From Pseudomonadota bacterium (GTDB lineage: Bacteria; Pseudomonadota; Gammaproteobacteria; Burkholderiales; SG8-39), in contig CANGMI010000008.1 of assembly GCA_947455195.1 (NCBI GenBank), positions 124,001-188,000 on the forward strand: DNA of 64,000 nt, in the 5' to 3' direction. The notes under the pieces are model-generated. The model had not been told where the DNA came from, did not search any database, and saw only the letters and a program-made list of their open reading frames with translations. The position numbers and the translations under genes are program-made. Of the stretch, positions 1 through 9,028 are shown piece after piece (the stretch's first letter is position 1; each line of letters opens with the position of its first letter).

Positions 1-342
1 GATCAGGTTCACCGTCACGACCCGGGTGAACGTCGCGAGCGGATGGGCCCCGTCGCGCCCGATCGTCTTCGAACCAGCCGCGATCCCAGCGCAATTCACC
101 AGACCGGACAGCGATCCACAGGCCGCGACCGCCGCTGCCACGGCGCGCTCTCCATCGGTTTCGCTCGTCACATCGCAGCGTACGAACGTGCCACCGATAT
201 CGGCAGCCACCGCCGCGCCCCGCGCCTCGTGCAGATCGGCAATGGTGATGCGAGCTCCGAGGCCCGCGAGCCGCCGCGCCACGCCTTCACCGAGCCCGGA
301 GGCGGCCCCGGTGACAAGAATCGAGCAACCCTCGATCTTCAT
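1..342 (-). CDS. Short-chain dehydrogenase/reductase, truncated by the window edge
   Basis: N-terminal 114 residues of an SDR (Rossmann-fold NAD(P)-dependent oxidoreductase). The start at 342 opens with MKIEGCSILVTGAASGLGEG, which carries the TGxxxGxG dinucleotide-binding motif. NCAG (the NNAG-type structural motif) follows near residue 83. The catalytic Tyr-x3-Lys lies outside the window. The style (MKIEG start, 'GLVNCAGIA') resembles the type-2 3-hydroxyacyl-CoA dehydrogenase branch, but the substrate cannot be decided from this half. It starts 31 bases after the end of the GldG-like gene on the same strand and could be co-transcribed with it. No strong Shine-Dalgarno is visible. Confidence 0.85.
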   Translation of the reverse strand, partial: MKIEGCSILVTGAASGLGEGVARRLAGLGARITIADLHEARGAAVAADIGGTFVRCDVTSETDGERAVAAAVAACGSLSGLVNCAGIAAGSKTIGRDGAHPLATFTRVVTVNLI

Positions 343-373
343 CGTCGTACCCGTGCCGGCGAAGCGTCGAGGA

Positions 374-2329
374 TCAGCCGACCACGGGCGCGCGCAAGGC
401 AGGCGCCTGTGCGGTCGGTGAGCGGCGTCGCCGGCTGAGGGCAAAACCCAGACCAGCAAGAGCCACCACCACCGGCATCAGGGCGATATTGACGACCTTG
501 GTCCAGAACTCGAGCGACTCGGTATCGGCGCGCAGATCCTTTCGCACCAGCTTGAGTTCGCGCCGAGTCTCGACCGACTTGCGGCGGAAGGCATCGACCT
601 CAGCCTGCTGCTCCGGTGTGAGGGCAGGCGCCCCCTTGGCATCAACCGCACCCGGTTGGCCCTTTTGCAGCGCCTGAAGCTTCTCCTTGGTCTGGTTGAG
701 GCTGTCCTCGAGGGACTTCAGCTTGCCCAGGTAGGCCTGCGTCGCCTCGGTTTCCATGCGCTTGACGACGGTGAGCGGACGAGCAGCCACCGAACGACTC
801 GACAACTGGGCAAGCGCAGGGTCACCGGCCATCTGCTCGACCAGAGCCGTGAAGAAGGACAGATTGCCGTTGCTCGGGATGACGATTCGGCGCCCGAAGA
901 TTTCCTGAATGGAAACCGCAGCACCATCGTTCAGGAAATCGGTATCGGCAACCAGCACGACAGTGTTGTCGGCAACGCCTTCCTTCAGAGGCGCAGTGGC
1001 TGCCGCGGCGTCATCAGCCTTGGCCTCGGGCTTGGCCGCAGACGGGGCCCCCGCCTTTGCCTTGTCATCCTTCGCCTCTCCCTTGGGCGGCACGACCGGT
1101 TGCCCGTCGGGGAAGGCAGTGCGAAACCGCCCCGCCAACTTGATCGCCATCGCGTATTCGACGCCGCTGGGCTCCGTGAAGCCACGCAGCGCGTCGCGAC
1201 CCTGCTTGGTGGCATCGGCCGCATCCACCAACTGCGACTGCCTCGAGGACTTCAGGAGGACGGTCTGCTGCAGTCCGGCCGCCGGCGTGCCCGCAAATGC
1301 GCCAGCCATGGGGATCAGCATGTTCGGAACAGCGCTGGTCGCGATGTCCTTCGGGTTGATCGCTGCCCCATCGAGCGCGAGAACGGTCGGCATCATCCGG
1401 GTGCCGCTGCCAGCAGCGTTCTCGAGGTCGAGAACGACCTTCTTGGGCTCCATCGAGACGCCCCAGGCCTTGAACAGATGCTCGAGATTCGAGGGTCCGC
1501 CGGGCATCATGCCCATCGGGCCTGGCCGCTGATCGAAGTAGGCGAGCGGATCGACAAAGGCTACCAACCGCCCGCCGCGGAGCACATACTGATCGATTGC
1601 AAATTCGGTGCGCTCGCTGATGCCACGCGGATGGATCACCAGCAGCAGCTTGACCTCGGGCGGGATCGACTCGCTGTCGAGCGGCAACATCTTCACCTTG
1701 TAATCCTGCTCGAGTTGCGAGTAGATCACCTGGGCGGGCTGTGGCGGCTGGCCCATCATCGAGGCCATCGGGTTGCCGGCCAGTGGCAGGGGCGACATGA
1801 CGGCCACGACAGGCTTCTCGCTCGTGCTTACGCGTGTGATGGCGCGGGTGATGTCGTATTCGAGCAGTGGCTCGCGATTGCCGTCAAGCGCCGGAATTGC
1901 GGTCTTGCGCTCGCCCTGATCGATAACCAGTCCGAGAAAGAACCGCTCGCCGGTCTGGGTGGTCTGCGCTTCGACGCCGTCGAGCCCGGCCTGATCTTCG
2001 GCATCGGAATCGGGTTCCGGGTCGAGCCGCTCGATCACGACCTTGTCGCCGCCGAGCGACTTGTACCCGGCCAGCAGATCTTCCACCCGACGGGCAAACA
2101 CGCGAACCTGAATCGGCACCGTCGCGTCATTGCGCGTGTAGTAGAAGCGAAGCCGCACCGGCTTGTCGAGCTTGTTCACCACGTTGCGGGTGGCATCGGA
2201 CAAGGTGTAGAGGCTGCCCTGCGTGAGGTCGATGCGACCGGGTACCCGGGCAGCGAACAGGTTCACGAGAACGAACGCCACGATCAGCACCGCGACGCCG
2301 AGTGTGGAATACCAGAAGGTTCTTTTCAT
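374..2329 (-). CDS. GldG-like ABC transporter auxiliary membrane protein
   Basis: A 651-residue protein with one N-terminal membrane segment (about residues 8-27), a large extracytoplasmic region of the ABC-auxiliary (GldG/DUF4350-like) type, an Ala/Lys-rich linker near residues 415-450, a likely coiled coil at about 535-600, and a C-terminal membrane segment followed by an Arg-rich tail. It is the third gene of an ATPase-permease-auxiliary set, 38 bases after the permease. In Flavobacteria the GldAFG complex supports gliding. In non-gliding proteobacteria the homologous set has no settled role, so 'gliding' should not be transferred. Family assignment is firm from gene context plus architecture; the substrate is unknown. 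Confidence 0.85.
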   Translation of the reverse strand: MKRTFWYSTLGVAVLIVAFVLVNLFAARVPGRIDLTQGSLYTLSDATRNVVNKLDKPVRLRFYYTRNDATVPIQVRVFARRVEDLLAGYKSLGGDKVVIERLDPEPDSDAEDQAGLDGVEAQTTQTGERFFLGLVIDQGERKTAIPALDGNREPLLEYDITRAITRVSTSEKPVVAVMSPLPLAGNPMASMMGQPPQPAQVIYSQLEQDYKVKMLPLDSESIPPEVKLLLVIHPRGISERTEFAIDQYVLRGGRLVAFVDPLAYFDQRPGPMGMMPGGPSNLEHLFKAWGVSMEPKKVVLDLENAAGSGTRMMPTVLALDGAAINPKDIATSAVPNMLIPMAGAFAGTPAAGLQQTVLLKSSRQSQLVDAADATKQGRDALRGFTEPSGVEYAMAIKLAGRFRTAFPDGQPVVPPKGEAKDDKAKAGAPSAAKPEAKADDAAAATAPLKEGVADNTVVLVADTDFLNDGAAVSIQEIFGRRIVIPSNGNLSFFTALVEQMAGDPALAQLSSRSVAARPLTVVKRMETEATQAYLGKLKSLEDSLNQTKEKLQALQKGQPGAVDAKGAPALTPEQQAEVDAFRRKSVETRRELKLVRKDLRADTESLEFWTKVVNIALMPVVVALAGLGFALSRRRRSPTAQAPALRAPVVG

Positions 2330-2367
2330 GGGATTTCTAGTCGTGTAGGGCGTGGACGTCGGGGACT

Positions 2368-3108
2368 CTAGCTGCGCCGGTTGCGGATCACTGCGGCGGT
2401 GACCAGCAGCGCAAGCGCCATCACCGAACCGAAGTACACCAGGGAGCGAACCTGCAGCACCCCTTTGGCAAAGCCGTCAAAGTGGGTCATCACGCCGAAC
2501 GATGCAAAGGCGTCGACCCAGTCGGGGGACAGATAGCGCGACAACAGATCGGTGATCGGCGTGAAACCGGCCAGGATCAGCAGCAGGCAGATCACCACCG
2601 CAATGATGAATGCGACGACCTGGTTGCGCGTGAAGGACGACGTCATGCAGGTGATCGCCAGGTAGGCCCCGCCCAGCAGCCAGCAACCCACGTAACCGGC
2701 CACGATGACGCCGTTGTCGGGCTGCCCGAGCCAGTTCACCGTCAGCCAGAATGGAAAGGTGAGCGCGAGTGCCAGTGCGAGAAAGAGCCACGAGGCCAGG
2801 AACTTCCCGAGGATGGCCTGACCGGCCGTCACGGGCAGGGTGAGCAGCAGTTCCCAGGTGCCGGCACGACGTTCCTCGGCCCACATCCGCATGCCCACCG
2901 CCGGCACGAGAAAGAGGAAAAGCCACGGAATCCAGGTGAAGAACGACGCGAGCGAAGCCTCGCCACGCTCGAAGAAGGCACCAAAGGTGAACGTCAGGAT
3001 GCCTGCAAGCAGCAGGAAGATCACGAGGAATACATACGCGACCGGTGAACCGAAGTACTGGCCGATCTCGCGACGGGCAATGGCCCGGATGGCTGGCAGT
3101 CCGCTCAT
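2368..3108 (-). CDS. ABC-2 type permease (GldF-like)
   Basis: A 246-residue integral membrane protein with about six hydrophobic segments. It starts MSGLPAIRAIARREIGQYF, and the 'ARRE(I/L)...YF.SP.AYVF' opening is typical of GldF/NosY-like ABC-2 permeases. The start ATG overlaps the stop of the upstream ATPase by four bases (ATGA), and a strong GGAGGT Shine-Dalgarno lies inside the end of the ATPase gene, so translation is probably coupled. It should form the membrane channel with the ATPase at 3105-4076 and work with the GldG-like protein downstream. Substrate not predictable. Confidence 0.9.
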   Translation of the reverse strand: MSGLPAIRAIARREIGQYFGSPVAYVFLVIFLLLAGILTFTFGAFFERGEASLASFFTWIPWLFLFLVPAVGMRMWAEERRAGTWELLLTLPVTAGQAILGKFLASWLFLALALALTFPFWLTVNWLGQPDNGVIVAGYVGCWLLGGAYLAITCMTSSFTRNQVVAFIIAVVICLLLILAGFTPITDLLSRYLSPDWVDAFASFGVMTHFDGFAKGVLQVRSLVYFGSVMALALLVTAAVIRNRRS

Positions 3109-4076
3109 GCGCGACCTCCGCGGGAATGATGGATGTCGGAGTGGGTGATGGCCCGGAACACGTCATCGAGGCGTCCCGCCTCGCTCGAGATGGCCAGCGG
3201 GGCATGACCACTGGCCGCCAGCTCGGCGACGACGCGTGCGGCAAGCACGTCACCGCGATCGGTACCGCTCGGGAAGGCCCGCAGCAGCACGCCGCTTGCA
3301 TCGCTGTGGGCAACCTCGACCCTTGCGACACCATCGAGCGATGCAATGCGGGCGCGAGCAGCATCACCCTCGGACGAGGCAAACCGGGCAAGGACTGCAC
3401 CGGCATTGACCGCGCGCGACTTCAGTTCAGCCGGCGTACCGTTGGCAACGATGTTGCCGCCGTCGATGATGATGGCACGGGTACAGGCTTCCTCGACCTC
3501 CTCGAGGATGTGAGTGGAGAAGATGATGGTCTTCTTCTCGCTCATGCGCCGGATGAGTTGACGGACCTCGTGCTTCTGGTTCGGGTCGAGGCCATCGGTG
3601 GGCTCATCGAGAATGAGCACCTCGGGATCATGCAGGATGGCCTGAGCGAGGCAGGTCCGGTGCCGAAAACCCTTGGACAGCGTGTCGATCTGCTGGCGCA
3701 GCACGCCCTGCAATGAGCAGGCATCGACCGCATCGCCGATGGCCGTCAAACGTGTCTGACCGGTCAGTCCACGCATGTCGGCAGCCCAGCCGAGGAAACC
3801 CTCGACGGTCATCTCGCCATAGGACGGGGCCGCTTCAGGCAGGTACCCGATGCGGCGCTTGGCCTCGATCGGGTTGGCGACGACATCGAAACCGCATACG
3901 CTGGCGTGCCCGGCTGTCGGTGCGATGAAGCCGGTGACGATGCGCATGGTGGTCGACTTGCCCGCCCCGTTGGGGCCCAGGAACCCCAGCACTTCTCCCG
4001 GGTGGACTTCGAACGAGATATCGTTCACGGCAACCTTGGTGCCGAAGGTCTTGCGTAAGTTCTCGACTTTGATCAT
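3105..4076 (-). CDS. ABC transporter ATP-binding protein (GldA/NosF-like)
   Basis: A 323-residue ABC ATPase. The chosen start MIKVENLRKTFG fits the family; an ORF extending 32 codons upstream has no family-like sequence. Walker A is GPNGAGKST (residues 34-42), the signature is the relaxed form LSKGFRHR, and Walker B is VLILDEPTDGLDP, followed by the H-loop in FSTHIL. After the ATPase core there is an extra C-terminal domain of about 80 residues, as in drug/GldA-type exporters. It is the first gene of a three-gene exporter operon, divergent from the ferredoxin gene across a 187-base intergenic region. No good ribosome site precedes the start, so it may be translated from a short leader. Confidence 0.9.
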   Translation of the reverse strand: MIKVENLRKTFGTKVAVNDISFEVHPGEVLGFLGPNGAGKSTTMRIVTGFIAPTAGHASVCGFDVVANPIEAKRRIGYLPEAAPSYGEMTVEGFLGWAADMRGLTGQTRLTAIGDAVDACSLQGVLRQQIDTLSKGFRHRTCLAQAILHDPEVLILDEPTDGLDPNQKHEVRQLIRRMSEKKTIIFSTHILEEVEEACTRAIIIDGGNIVANGTPAELKSRAVNAGAVLARFASSEGDAARARIASLDGVARVEVAHSDASGVLLRAFPSGTDRGDVLAARVVAELAASGHAPLAISSEAGRLDDVFRAITHSDIHHSRGGRA

Positions 4077-4227
4077 GACGATTTGGAACCGGAACAAGTG
4101 GGAGGGCTCGGCGCGAGCGGCACGAAACCCCGAAAGGCGCGGAGTGTACGCAACAATTGCGTACCGTCGCAAAGACTTTGACCCTGCCGAAAAGTTCCCG
4201 ACAGCGCGCGCCCGCGCCGGATTCCGC

Positions 4228-4233
4228 TAAAAT
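4228..4233 (+). promoter_or_regulatory. Possible -10 element upstream of the ferredoxin gene
   Basis: A TAAAAT hexamer lies 30 bases before the ferredoxin start in an otherwise GC-rich divergent region. No convincing -35 hexamer sits 16-18 bases further upstream, so this is a weak call. A good AAGGAG ribosome site is at 4251-4256. Confidence 0.35.
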
Positions 4234-4263
4234 TCGGCGCTCGTATTCTGAAGGAGCCAGTCC

Positions 4264-4587
4264 ATGGCACACGTGGTGACCGAGTCCTGCATTCAATGTC
4301 GTTACACCGACTGTGTCGACGTGTGCCCCGTCGACTGCTTCCGCGAGGGCGACAATTTTCTCGTGATCGATCCTGACGAGTGCATCGACTGCGCCGTGTG
4401 CATCCCCGAATGCCCCGCGAACGCCATCTACGCCGAAGAAGACGTGCCTGCCGACCAGCAGGCCTTCATCGCGCTCAATGCCGAACTCGCCCGCGTGTGG
4501 CCGTCGATCACCGACACCAAGGGCCCGCTGCCGGACGCCGACTCGCTCAAGGACGTGAAGGGCAAGCTCGCCCAATTGAAGCGCTAG
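4264..4587 (+). CDS. fdxA: 7Fe (3Fe-4S/4Fe-4S) ferredoxin FdxA
   Basis: A 107-residue small soluble electron carrier. The N-terminal half has the FdxA arrangement [20 protein letters not shown] (cluster ligands among C9, C17, C21), then the [4Fe-4S] motif [13 protein letters not shown] near residues 39-51. The C-terminal tail of about 50 residues is that of the Azotobacter FdI/FdxA family. An AAGGAG ribosome-binding site sits 7 bases before the ATG. The next gene begins 6 bases after the TAG stop, in the same reading frame, and encodes a large iron-sulfur flavoprotein. The pairing suggests that this ferredoxin is the redox partner of that enzyme. Confidence 0.95.
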   Translation: MAHVVTESCIQCRYTDCVDVCPVDCFREGDNFLVIDPDECIDCAVCIPECPANAIYAEEDVPADQQAFIALNAELARVWPSITDTKGPLPDADSLKDVKGKLAQLKR

Positions 4588-4593
4588 CATCCC

Positions 4594-7500
4594 TTGGCTG
4601 CGACTCTGGACGCCGCACTGGGGCGGCTCGGTATCGGTTTTGCCGACCTGTATCGCCGCGCGGGGCTGCTGAAGGTCGATTCGGCCTTCACGACAGCCCT
4701 GGGCGAGCAGGCCCCGGAACTGGGTGCACGCCTGGCGTCGGCGCGCCTCTCGCCCGACAACCTGTCGGCCAGGGACGAGGCCGAGCTGGTGCTCGACATC
4801 GCCCCTCACCTGGACCGATTCATCGCCGAACTCTTCGGCATCGAGGCCGAGGTCGCTGCACTCACCAGCCGCCACCGGGGACTCGACCCGCTGTTCGAGG
4901 TGAAGCGACAGTTCGTGCAGCGCCGGGCCGCCACCCGCATCAAGCCGGATGAAGCAGCCACCATCGACGCCGAGTCGCTCCGGAGCGCCCTGGAGGCGCT
5001 GTGCGGGGGCGCGCTGGACGGCGCTGAGGGCGAACTGCGGTTTGCCCGGACGGTAACCGGATGGCTCGCCGATGAGACGGCTCATGCAGAGCCGCTCGAA
5101 TGGGCTGCACGCTATGCTGCGTGGGCCGTGCACACCCCGGCCGGCCGCGACAGGCATGGGCGGGGCGCCCTTTTCCGGACACCCGCCAAGGTCGATCCGC
5201 TCCATCTGCTGTCGCACGGCCATGAGGGGCTGCGCGATGGCGTTCGCGAGTTCACCATCGATCCGGCACACATCAGGCCGCGCGAAGGGTTTGCGCTGAC
5301 CGACGAGGGTACCGATCTGGCAGGCGCGCTCGACCAGACCAATTACTGCATCTGGTGCCACAAGCAAGGCAAGGATTCCTGCTCCAAGGGCCTGCGCGAG
5401 AAACCCGATCCGGCAGCCCCCCGGAAGGTTACCTTCCGAAAGTCCGGCTTCGGCGTGCCCCTGGCAGGTTGCCCCCTCGAGGAGCGCATCTCCGAATTCC
5501 ACACCGCCAAGTCGGCCGGACTCGCAGTGGCCGCGCTTGCCATCATCACGATCGACAACCCGATGGCGGCAGCCACGGGTCACCGCATCTGCAACGACTG
5601 CATGAAGGCGTGCATCTACCAGAAGCAGCAGCCCGTCGATATCCCGCAGGCCGAGACACGCACCCTGAAAGACGTGCTCGATCTGCCCTGGGGATTCGAG
5701 ATCTACTCGCTCCTCACCCGCTGGAACCCCCTCAACCTGCGGCGCCCCCTGCCCCACGAGGCAAGCGGCTACCGCGTGCTGGTCGTCGGCATGGGGCCCG
5801 CCGGGTTCACGCTCGCGCATCATCTGATGAACGATGGCCACACCGTTGTCGGCATCGATGGCCTCAAGATCGAACCCCTCGCACCCAGTCTTGGCGGTGT
5901 CGCAGCCGACGGGTCACGGGTACCGTTCGAACCGATTCACGATATCGAGACGCTGCGTGAACCGCTCGGTGACCGCATCTCCGCCGGATTTGGTGGCGTG
6001 GCCGAATACGGCATCACGGTGCGCTGGGACAAGAATTTCCTCAAGGTGGTGCGCCTCCTCATCGAGCGGCGCGAGACCTTCGGACTGTTCGGTGGCGTGC
6101 GTTTTGGCGGCACCTTCGACCTGGACGAAGCACTTGGCCCGGTGTCGGCCGGCGGCCTCGGATTCGATCATGTCGCCCTCGCCATGGGCGCGGGCAAGCC
6201 CACCACGCTCGACATCCCGAATGGACTCGCGCGCGGGGTCCGCACCGCCAGCGACTTCCTGATGGCGTTGCAACTCACGGGCGCCGCCAAGCGCGACTCG
6301 ATCGCCAACATGCAGATCCGCTTGCCGGTGGTCGTCATCGGGGGCGGACTGACCGCCATCGATACCGCCACCGAGTCGATGGCCTACTACGCCGTACAGA
6401 TCGAGAAATTCCTGCTCCGGTTCGAGTCCCTGGCCGCATCGGGCGGCGAAGCCGCGTTGCTCGCTTCGTGGTCTGCCGAAGATCAGGCCATTGCGCTCGA
6501 ATACATCAGCCACGCACGAGAACTGCGGGCTGAACGACTCGCGGCGGCCGCCGAAGGCCGCGCGGTACGACTGGCAGCACTGATCGACCGGTGGGGAGGC
6601 GTCACCGTCGCCTACCGTCGGCGCCTCATCGACAGCCCCTCTTACACACTCAACCACGAAGAGGTTGAAAAAGCCCTCGAAGAGGGTATCCGCTTCTGCG
6701 AAGGGCTCACGCCCACCGCCATCGAGACGGATTCGTTCGGTGCGGCCCGCGCCATCCGGTTCGACCGGTCCCGCTTCGATGACACCGGCAAATCGACGAC
6801 CGATGGGAGCGTCGAATTTGCTGCCCGCAGCATCTTCATCGCGGCAGGCACTCAGCCCAACACGGTCCTGGCCCGCGAGGACGCGAGCCACTTCACCCTC
6901 GATGGCAAGTACTTTGCCGCCTGCGATGAAGAGGGCAACCGCGTGAAGCCCCAGTATTCAAGCTCGAAGCCCGAAACGGCCGATGTGCTCCTCACCCGCC
7001 ATGCGGGAGGGCGCTTTGTCTCGTTCTTCGGCGACCTGCACCCGTCGTTCTTCGGCAATGTGGTCAAGGCCATGGGCTCGGCCAAGCAAGGCTATCCCAG
7101 GGTTAGCCGCGTGCTGGCGCGCAGCGCACCCGTCGAGACCGAATCGGATGCAGCCTTTCTCGAACGGCTGCGGTCCCAACTGGTCGCAACCGTGCACCGG
7201 GTCGAGCGACTCACGCCAACGATCGTGGAGGTCGTTCTGCACGCGCCGCTCGCTGCACGGCACTTCAAGCCAGGGCAGTTCTATCGATTGCAGAACTTCG
7301 AGGCAACGGCACCCGTCATCGACAGCACCCGCATGCAGATGGAAGGACTCGCGCTCACCGGCGCCTGGGTCGATCCGGCCCAAGGCCTCGTGTCGACCAT
7401 CGTCCTCGAGATGGGTGGCTCGGCGAACCTGTGCGCCATGCTCCAACCCGGTGAACGGGTCATCCTGATGGGGCCGACCGGAACCCCCACCCACATCGAG

Positions 7501-8160
7501 TCGGGCGAAACGGTAGCGCTCGTGGGGGGCGGCCTGGGCAACGCCGTGCTGTTCTCGATCGGGCACGCATTCCGCCAGCAGGGCTCGAAGGTCATCTATT
7601 TTGCCGGCTACAAGAAGATCATCGATCGCTACAAGGTCGATGAGATCGAGCAGGCGGCCGACGTGATTGTCTGGTGCTGCGATGAGGCACCCGGATTCAC
7701 GCCGCGCAGGACGCAAGACCTCAGCTTCGTGGGCAACATCGTGCAGGCCATCGAGGCCTATGCCAGTGGTGCCCTGGGCGCCGTGCCCCTGTCGATGTCC
7801 GATGCCGACCGCATCATCGCGATCGGTTCCGACCGCATGATGGCCGCGGTTGGCCAGGCGCGACACACGGTGCTCGCGCCCTACCTGAAGAAAAAGCACC
7901 ACGCGCTCGGCTCGATCAACTCACCCATGCAGTGCATGATGAAGGAGATCTGTGCACAGTGCCTGCAGGCACACCGTGACCCGGAGACGGGCGAAGTGCG
8001 CTATGTCTTCTCCTGCTACAACCAGGATCAGGACCTCGACCGGGTGGACTTTGCTTCCCTCAATCAGCGGCTCTCGCAAAACGGCCTCCAGGAGCGCCTG
8101 ACCGCGCGCTGGATCGCCGCGCGGATGCCCCAACTGCACCGCATTCGCGAGATGGTCTGA
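4594..8160 (+). CDS. Fused NfnB(GltD)-NfnA(FNR)-like iron-sulfur flavoprotein, 1188 aa
   Basis: A multi-domain redox enzyme. Residues 1-240 form a mostly helical region I do not recognise. A GltD/NfnB-type Fe-S section follows, with C252, C255, C263, C293 (in GCPL) and C333, C336, C340. The FAD fold has GMGPAG at 399-404 and a second nucleotide site with GGG at 583-585. From about residue 850 comes a ferredoxin-NADP-reductase/PyrK-like module: FAD loop FKPGQFYRLQN at 891-901, NAD(P) loop GGGLGN at 978-983, and a C-terminal cysteine set C1114, C1120, C1123, C1141. This is the order NfnB then NfnA in one chain. NfnAB couples NADPH, NAD and ferredoxin by flavin bifurcation; whether this fusion does so is inference. 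The start is a TTG, the first start codon after the fdxA stop, without a strong ribosome site, so it probably depends on fdxA translation. Confidence 0.85.
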   Translation: MAATLDAALGRLGIGFADLYRRAGLLKVDSAFTTALGEQAPELGARLASARLSPDNLSARDEAELVLDIAPHLDRFIAELFGIEAEVAALTSRHRGLDPLFEVKRQFVQRRAATRIKPDEAATIDAESLRSALEALCGGALDGAEGELRFARTVTGWLADETAHAEPLEWAARYAAWAVHTPAGRDRHGRGALFRTPAKVDPLHLLSHGHEGLRDGVREFTIDPAHIRPREGFALTDEGTDLAGALDQTNYCIWCHKQGKDSCSKGLREKPDPAAPRKVTFRKSGFGVPLAGCPLEERISEFHTAKSAGLAVAALAIITIDNPMAAATGHRICNDCMKACIYQKQQPVDIPQAETRTLKDVLDLPWGFEIYSLLTRWNPLNLRRPLPHEASGYRVLVVGMGPAGFTLAHHLMNDGHTVVGIDGLKIEPLAPSLGGVAADGSRVPFEPIHDIETLREPLGDRISAGFGGVAEYGITVRWDKNFLKVVRLLIERRETFGLFGGVRFGGTFDLDEALGPVSAGGLGFDHVALAMGAGKPTTLDIPNGLARGVRTASDFLMALQLTGAAKRDSIANMQIRLPVVVIGGGLTAIDTATESMAYYAVQIEKFLLRFESLAASGGEAALLASWSAEDQAIALEYISHARELRAERLAAAAEGRAVRLAALIDRWGGVTVAYRRRLIDSPSYTLNHEEVEKALEEGIRFCEGLTPTAIETDSFGAARAIRFDRSRFDDTGKSTTDGSVEFAARSIFIAAGTQPNTVLAREDASHFTLDGKYFAACDEEGNRVKPQYSSSKPETADVLLTRHAGGRFVSFFGDLHPSFFGNVVKAMGSAKQGYPRVSRVLARSAPVETESDAAFLERLRSQLVATVHRVERLTPTIVEVVLHAPLAARHFKPGQFYRLQNFEATAPVIDSTRMQMEGLALTGAWVDPAQGLVSTIVLEMGGSANLCAMLQPGERVILMGPTGTPTHIESGETVALVGGGLGNAVLFSIGHAFRQQGSKVIYFAGYKKIIDRYKVDEIEQAADVIVWCCDEAPGFTPRRTQDLSFVGNIVQAIEAYASGALGAVPLSMSDADRIIAIGSDRMMAAVGQARHTVLAPYLKKKHHALGSINSPMQCMMKEICAQCLQAHRDPETGEVRYVFSCYNQDQDLDRVDFASLNQRLSQNGLQERLTARWIAARMPQLHRIREMV

Positions 8161-8161
8161 C

Positions 8162-8947
8162 ATGGATATTCGGCTCGATGGCCGCGTGGCGCTGGTAACC
8201 GGCGCCTCTTCGGGTCTGGGAGAACGCTTTGCCCGGGTACTGGCCGAGTCGGGTGCCCGAGTAGCCCTCGCCGCACGACGCGTCGATCGACTTGAAGCGC
8301 TGGCGGCCTCGCTGCGCGACAGTGGCGCCATGGCGTACGCCGTGGCAATGGACGTCACCCGCATCGATTCGATCGAAGCAGGCCTCGACGCGGCAGAAGC
8401 CGCTCTCGGCCCCGTCGATGTCCTCATCAACAATTCGGGGGTCTCGTCCTCGAAGCGCCTCGGGGAATACACCGAGGCCGATTACGACCACGTGATGGAC
8501 ACCAACCTCAAGGGCGCCTTCTTCGTCGCCCAGGCGGTCGGACGGCGCATGGTTGCACGAGCTCGTGCCACGCCGGGTGGCGAAAGTGCGACGCGGGGCG
8601 GGCGCATTGTCAACATCGCATCGACGGCGGGCCTGCGCCCCCTCGCCCAACTGGCGGTGTACTCGATGTCGAAGGCGGCCGTGGTCCAGATGACCCGTTC
8701 GATGGCCCATGAGTGGGGGCGATTCGGGATCAATACGAATGCCATCTGCCCGGGTTATATCGAAACCGACATCAACCGCGAGCACTGGGAAACGCCGGCT
8801 GGACAGAAACTGCTGCAGATACTGCCGCGACGCCGTGTGGGCCAGCCAGCTGACCTCGATGCCCTGGTCGTGATGCTGTCAGCGGACACAGCCCAGTTTG
8901 TCAACGGCGCGGTGATCGCAGCCGATGACGGGCTGAGTGCGGGCTGA
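8162..8947 (+). CDS. SDR family NAD(P)-dependent oxidoreductase
   Basis: A 261-residue classical SDR (FabG-like). TGASSGLG binds the cofactor near residues 14-21. NNSG replaces the usual NNAG near residue 90. The catalytic set is IAST...YSMSK (Ser, Tyr, Lys), and PGYIETDI follows the active site as in FabG-type reductases. It starts one base after the stop of the fused flavoprotein, so it belongs to the same transcription unit as fdxA and that enzyme. Substrate unknown; a role as 3-oxoacyl-ACP reductase proper is unlikely outside a fatty-acid cluster. Confidence 0.9.
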   Translation: MDIRLDGRVALVTGASSGLGERFARVLAESGARVALAARRVDRLEALAASLRDSGAMAYAVAMDVTRIDSIEAGLDAAEAALGPVDVLINNSGVSSSKRLGEYTEADYDHVMDTNLKGAFFVAQAVGRRMVARARATPGGESATRGGRIVNIASTAGLRPLAQLAVYSMSKAAVVQMTRSMAHEWGRFGINTNAICPGYIETDINREHWETPAGQKLLQILPRRRVGQPADLDALVVMLSADTAQFVNGAVIAADDGLSAG

Positions 8948-9028
8948 CGGATCAGAGCAGCCCTGCAGACGCACCCGTCCTGATCGGCCCAACAGGAGCC
9001 TCGCCGCAGCGCATCGAGCTCCGGTGGG

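Noticed and set aside
4154-4172. Inverted repeat TTGCG / CGCAA in the divergent region before fdxA
   Set aside because: Five-base arms with a six-base spacer are expected by chance in this composition; no support for a named operator.
3835-5841. 668-codon minus-strand frame across the ferredoxin and flavoprotein genes
   Set aside because: It crosses two genes with clear motifs and the divergent control region, and its product has no recognisable domain.
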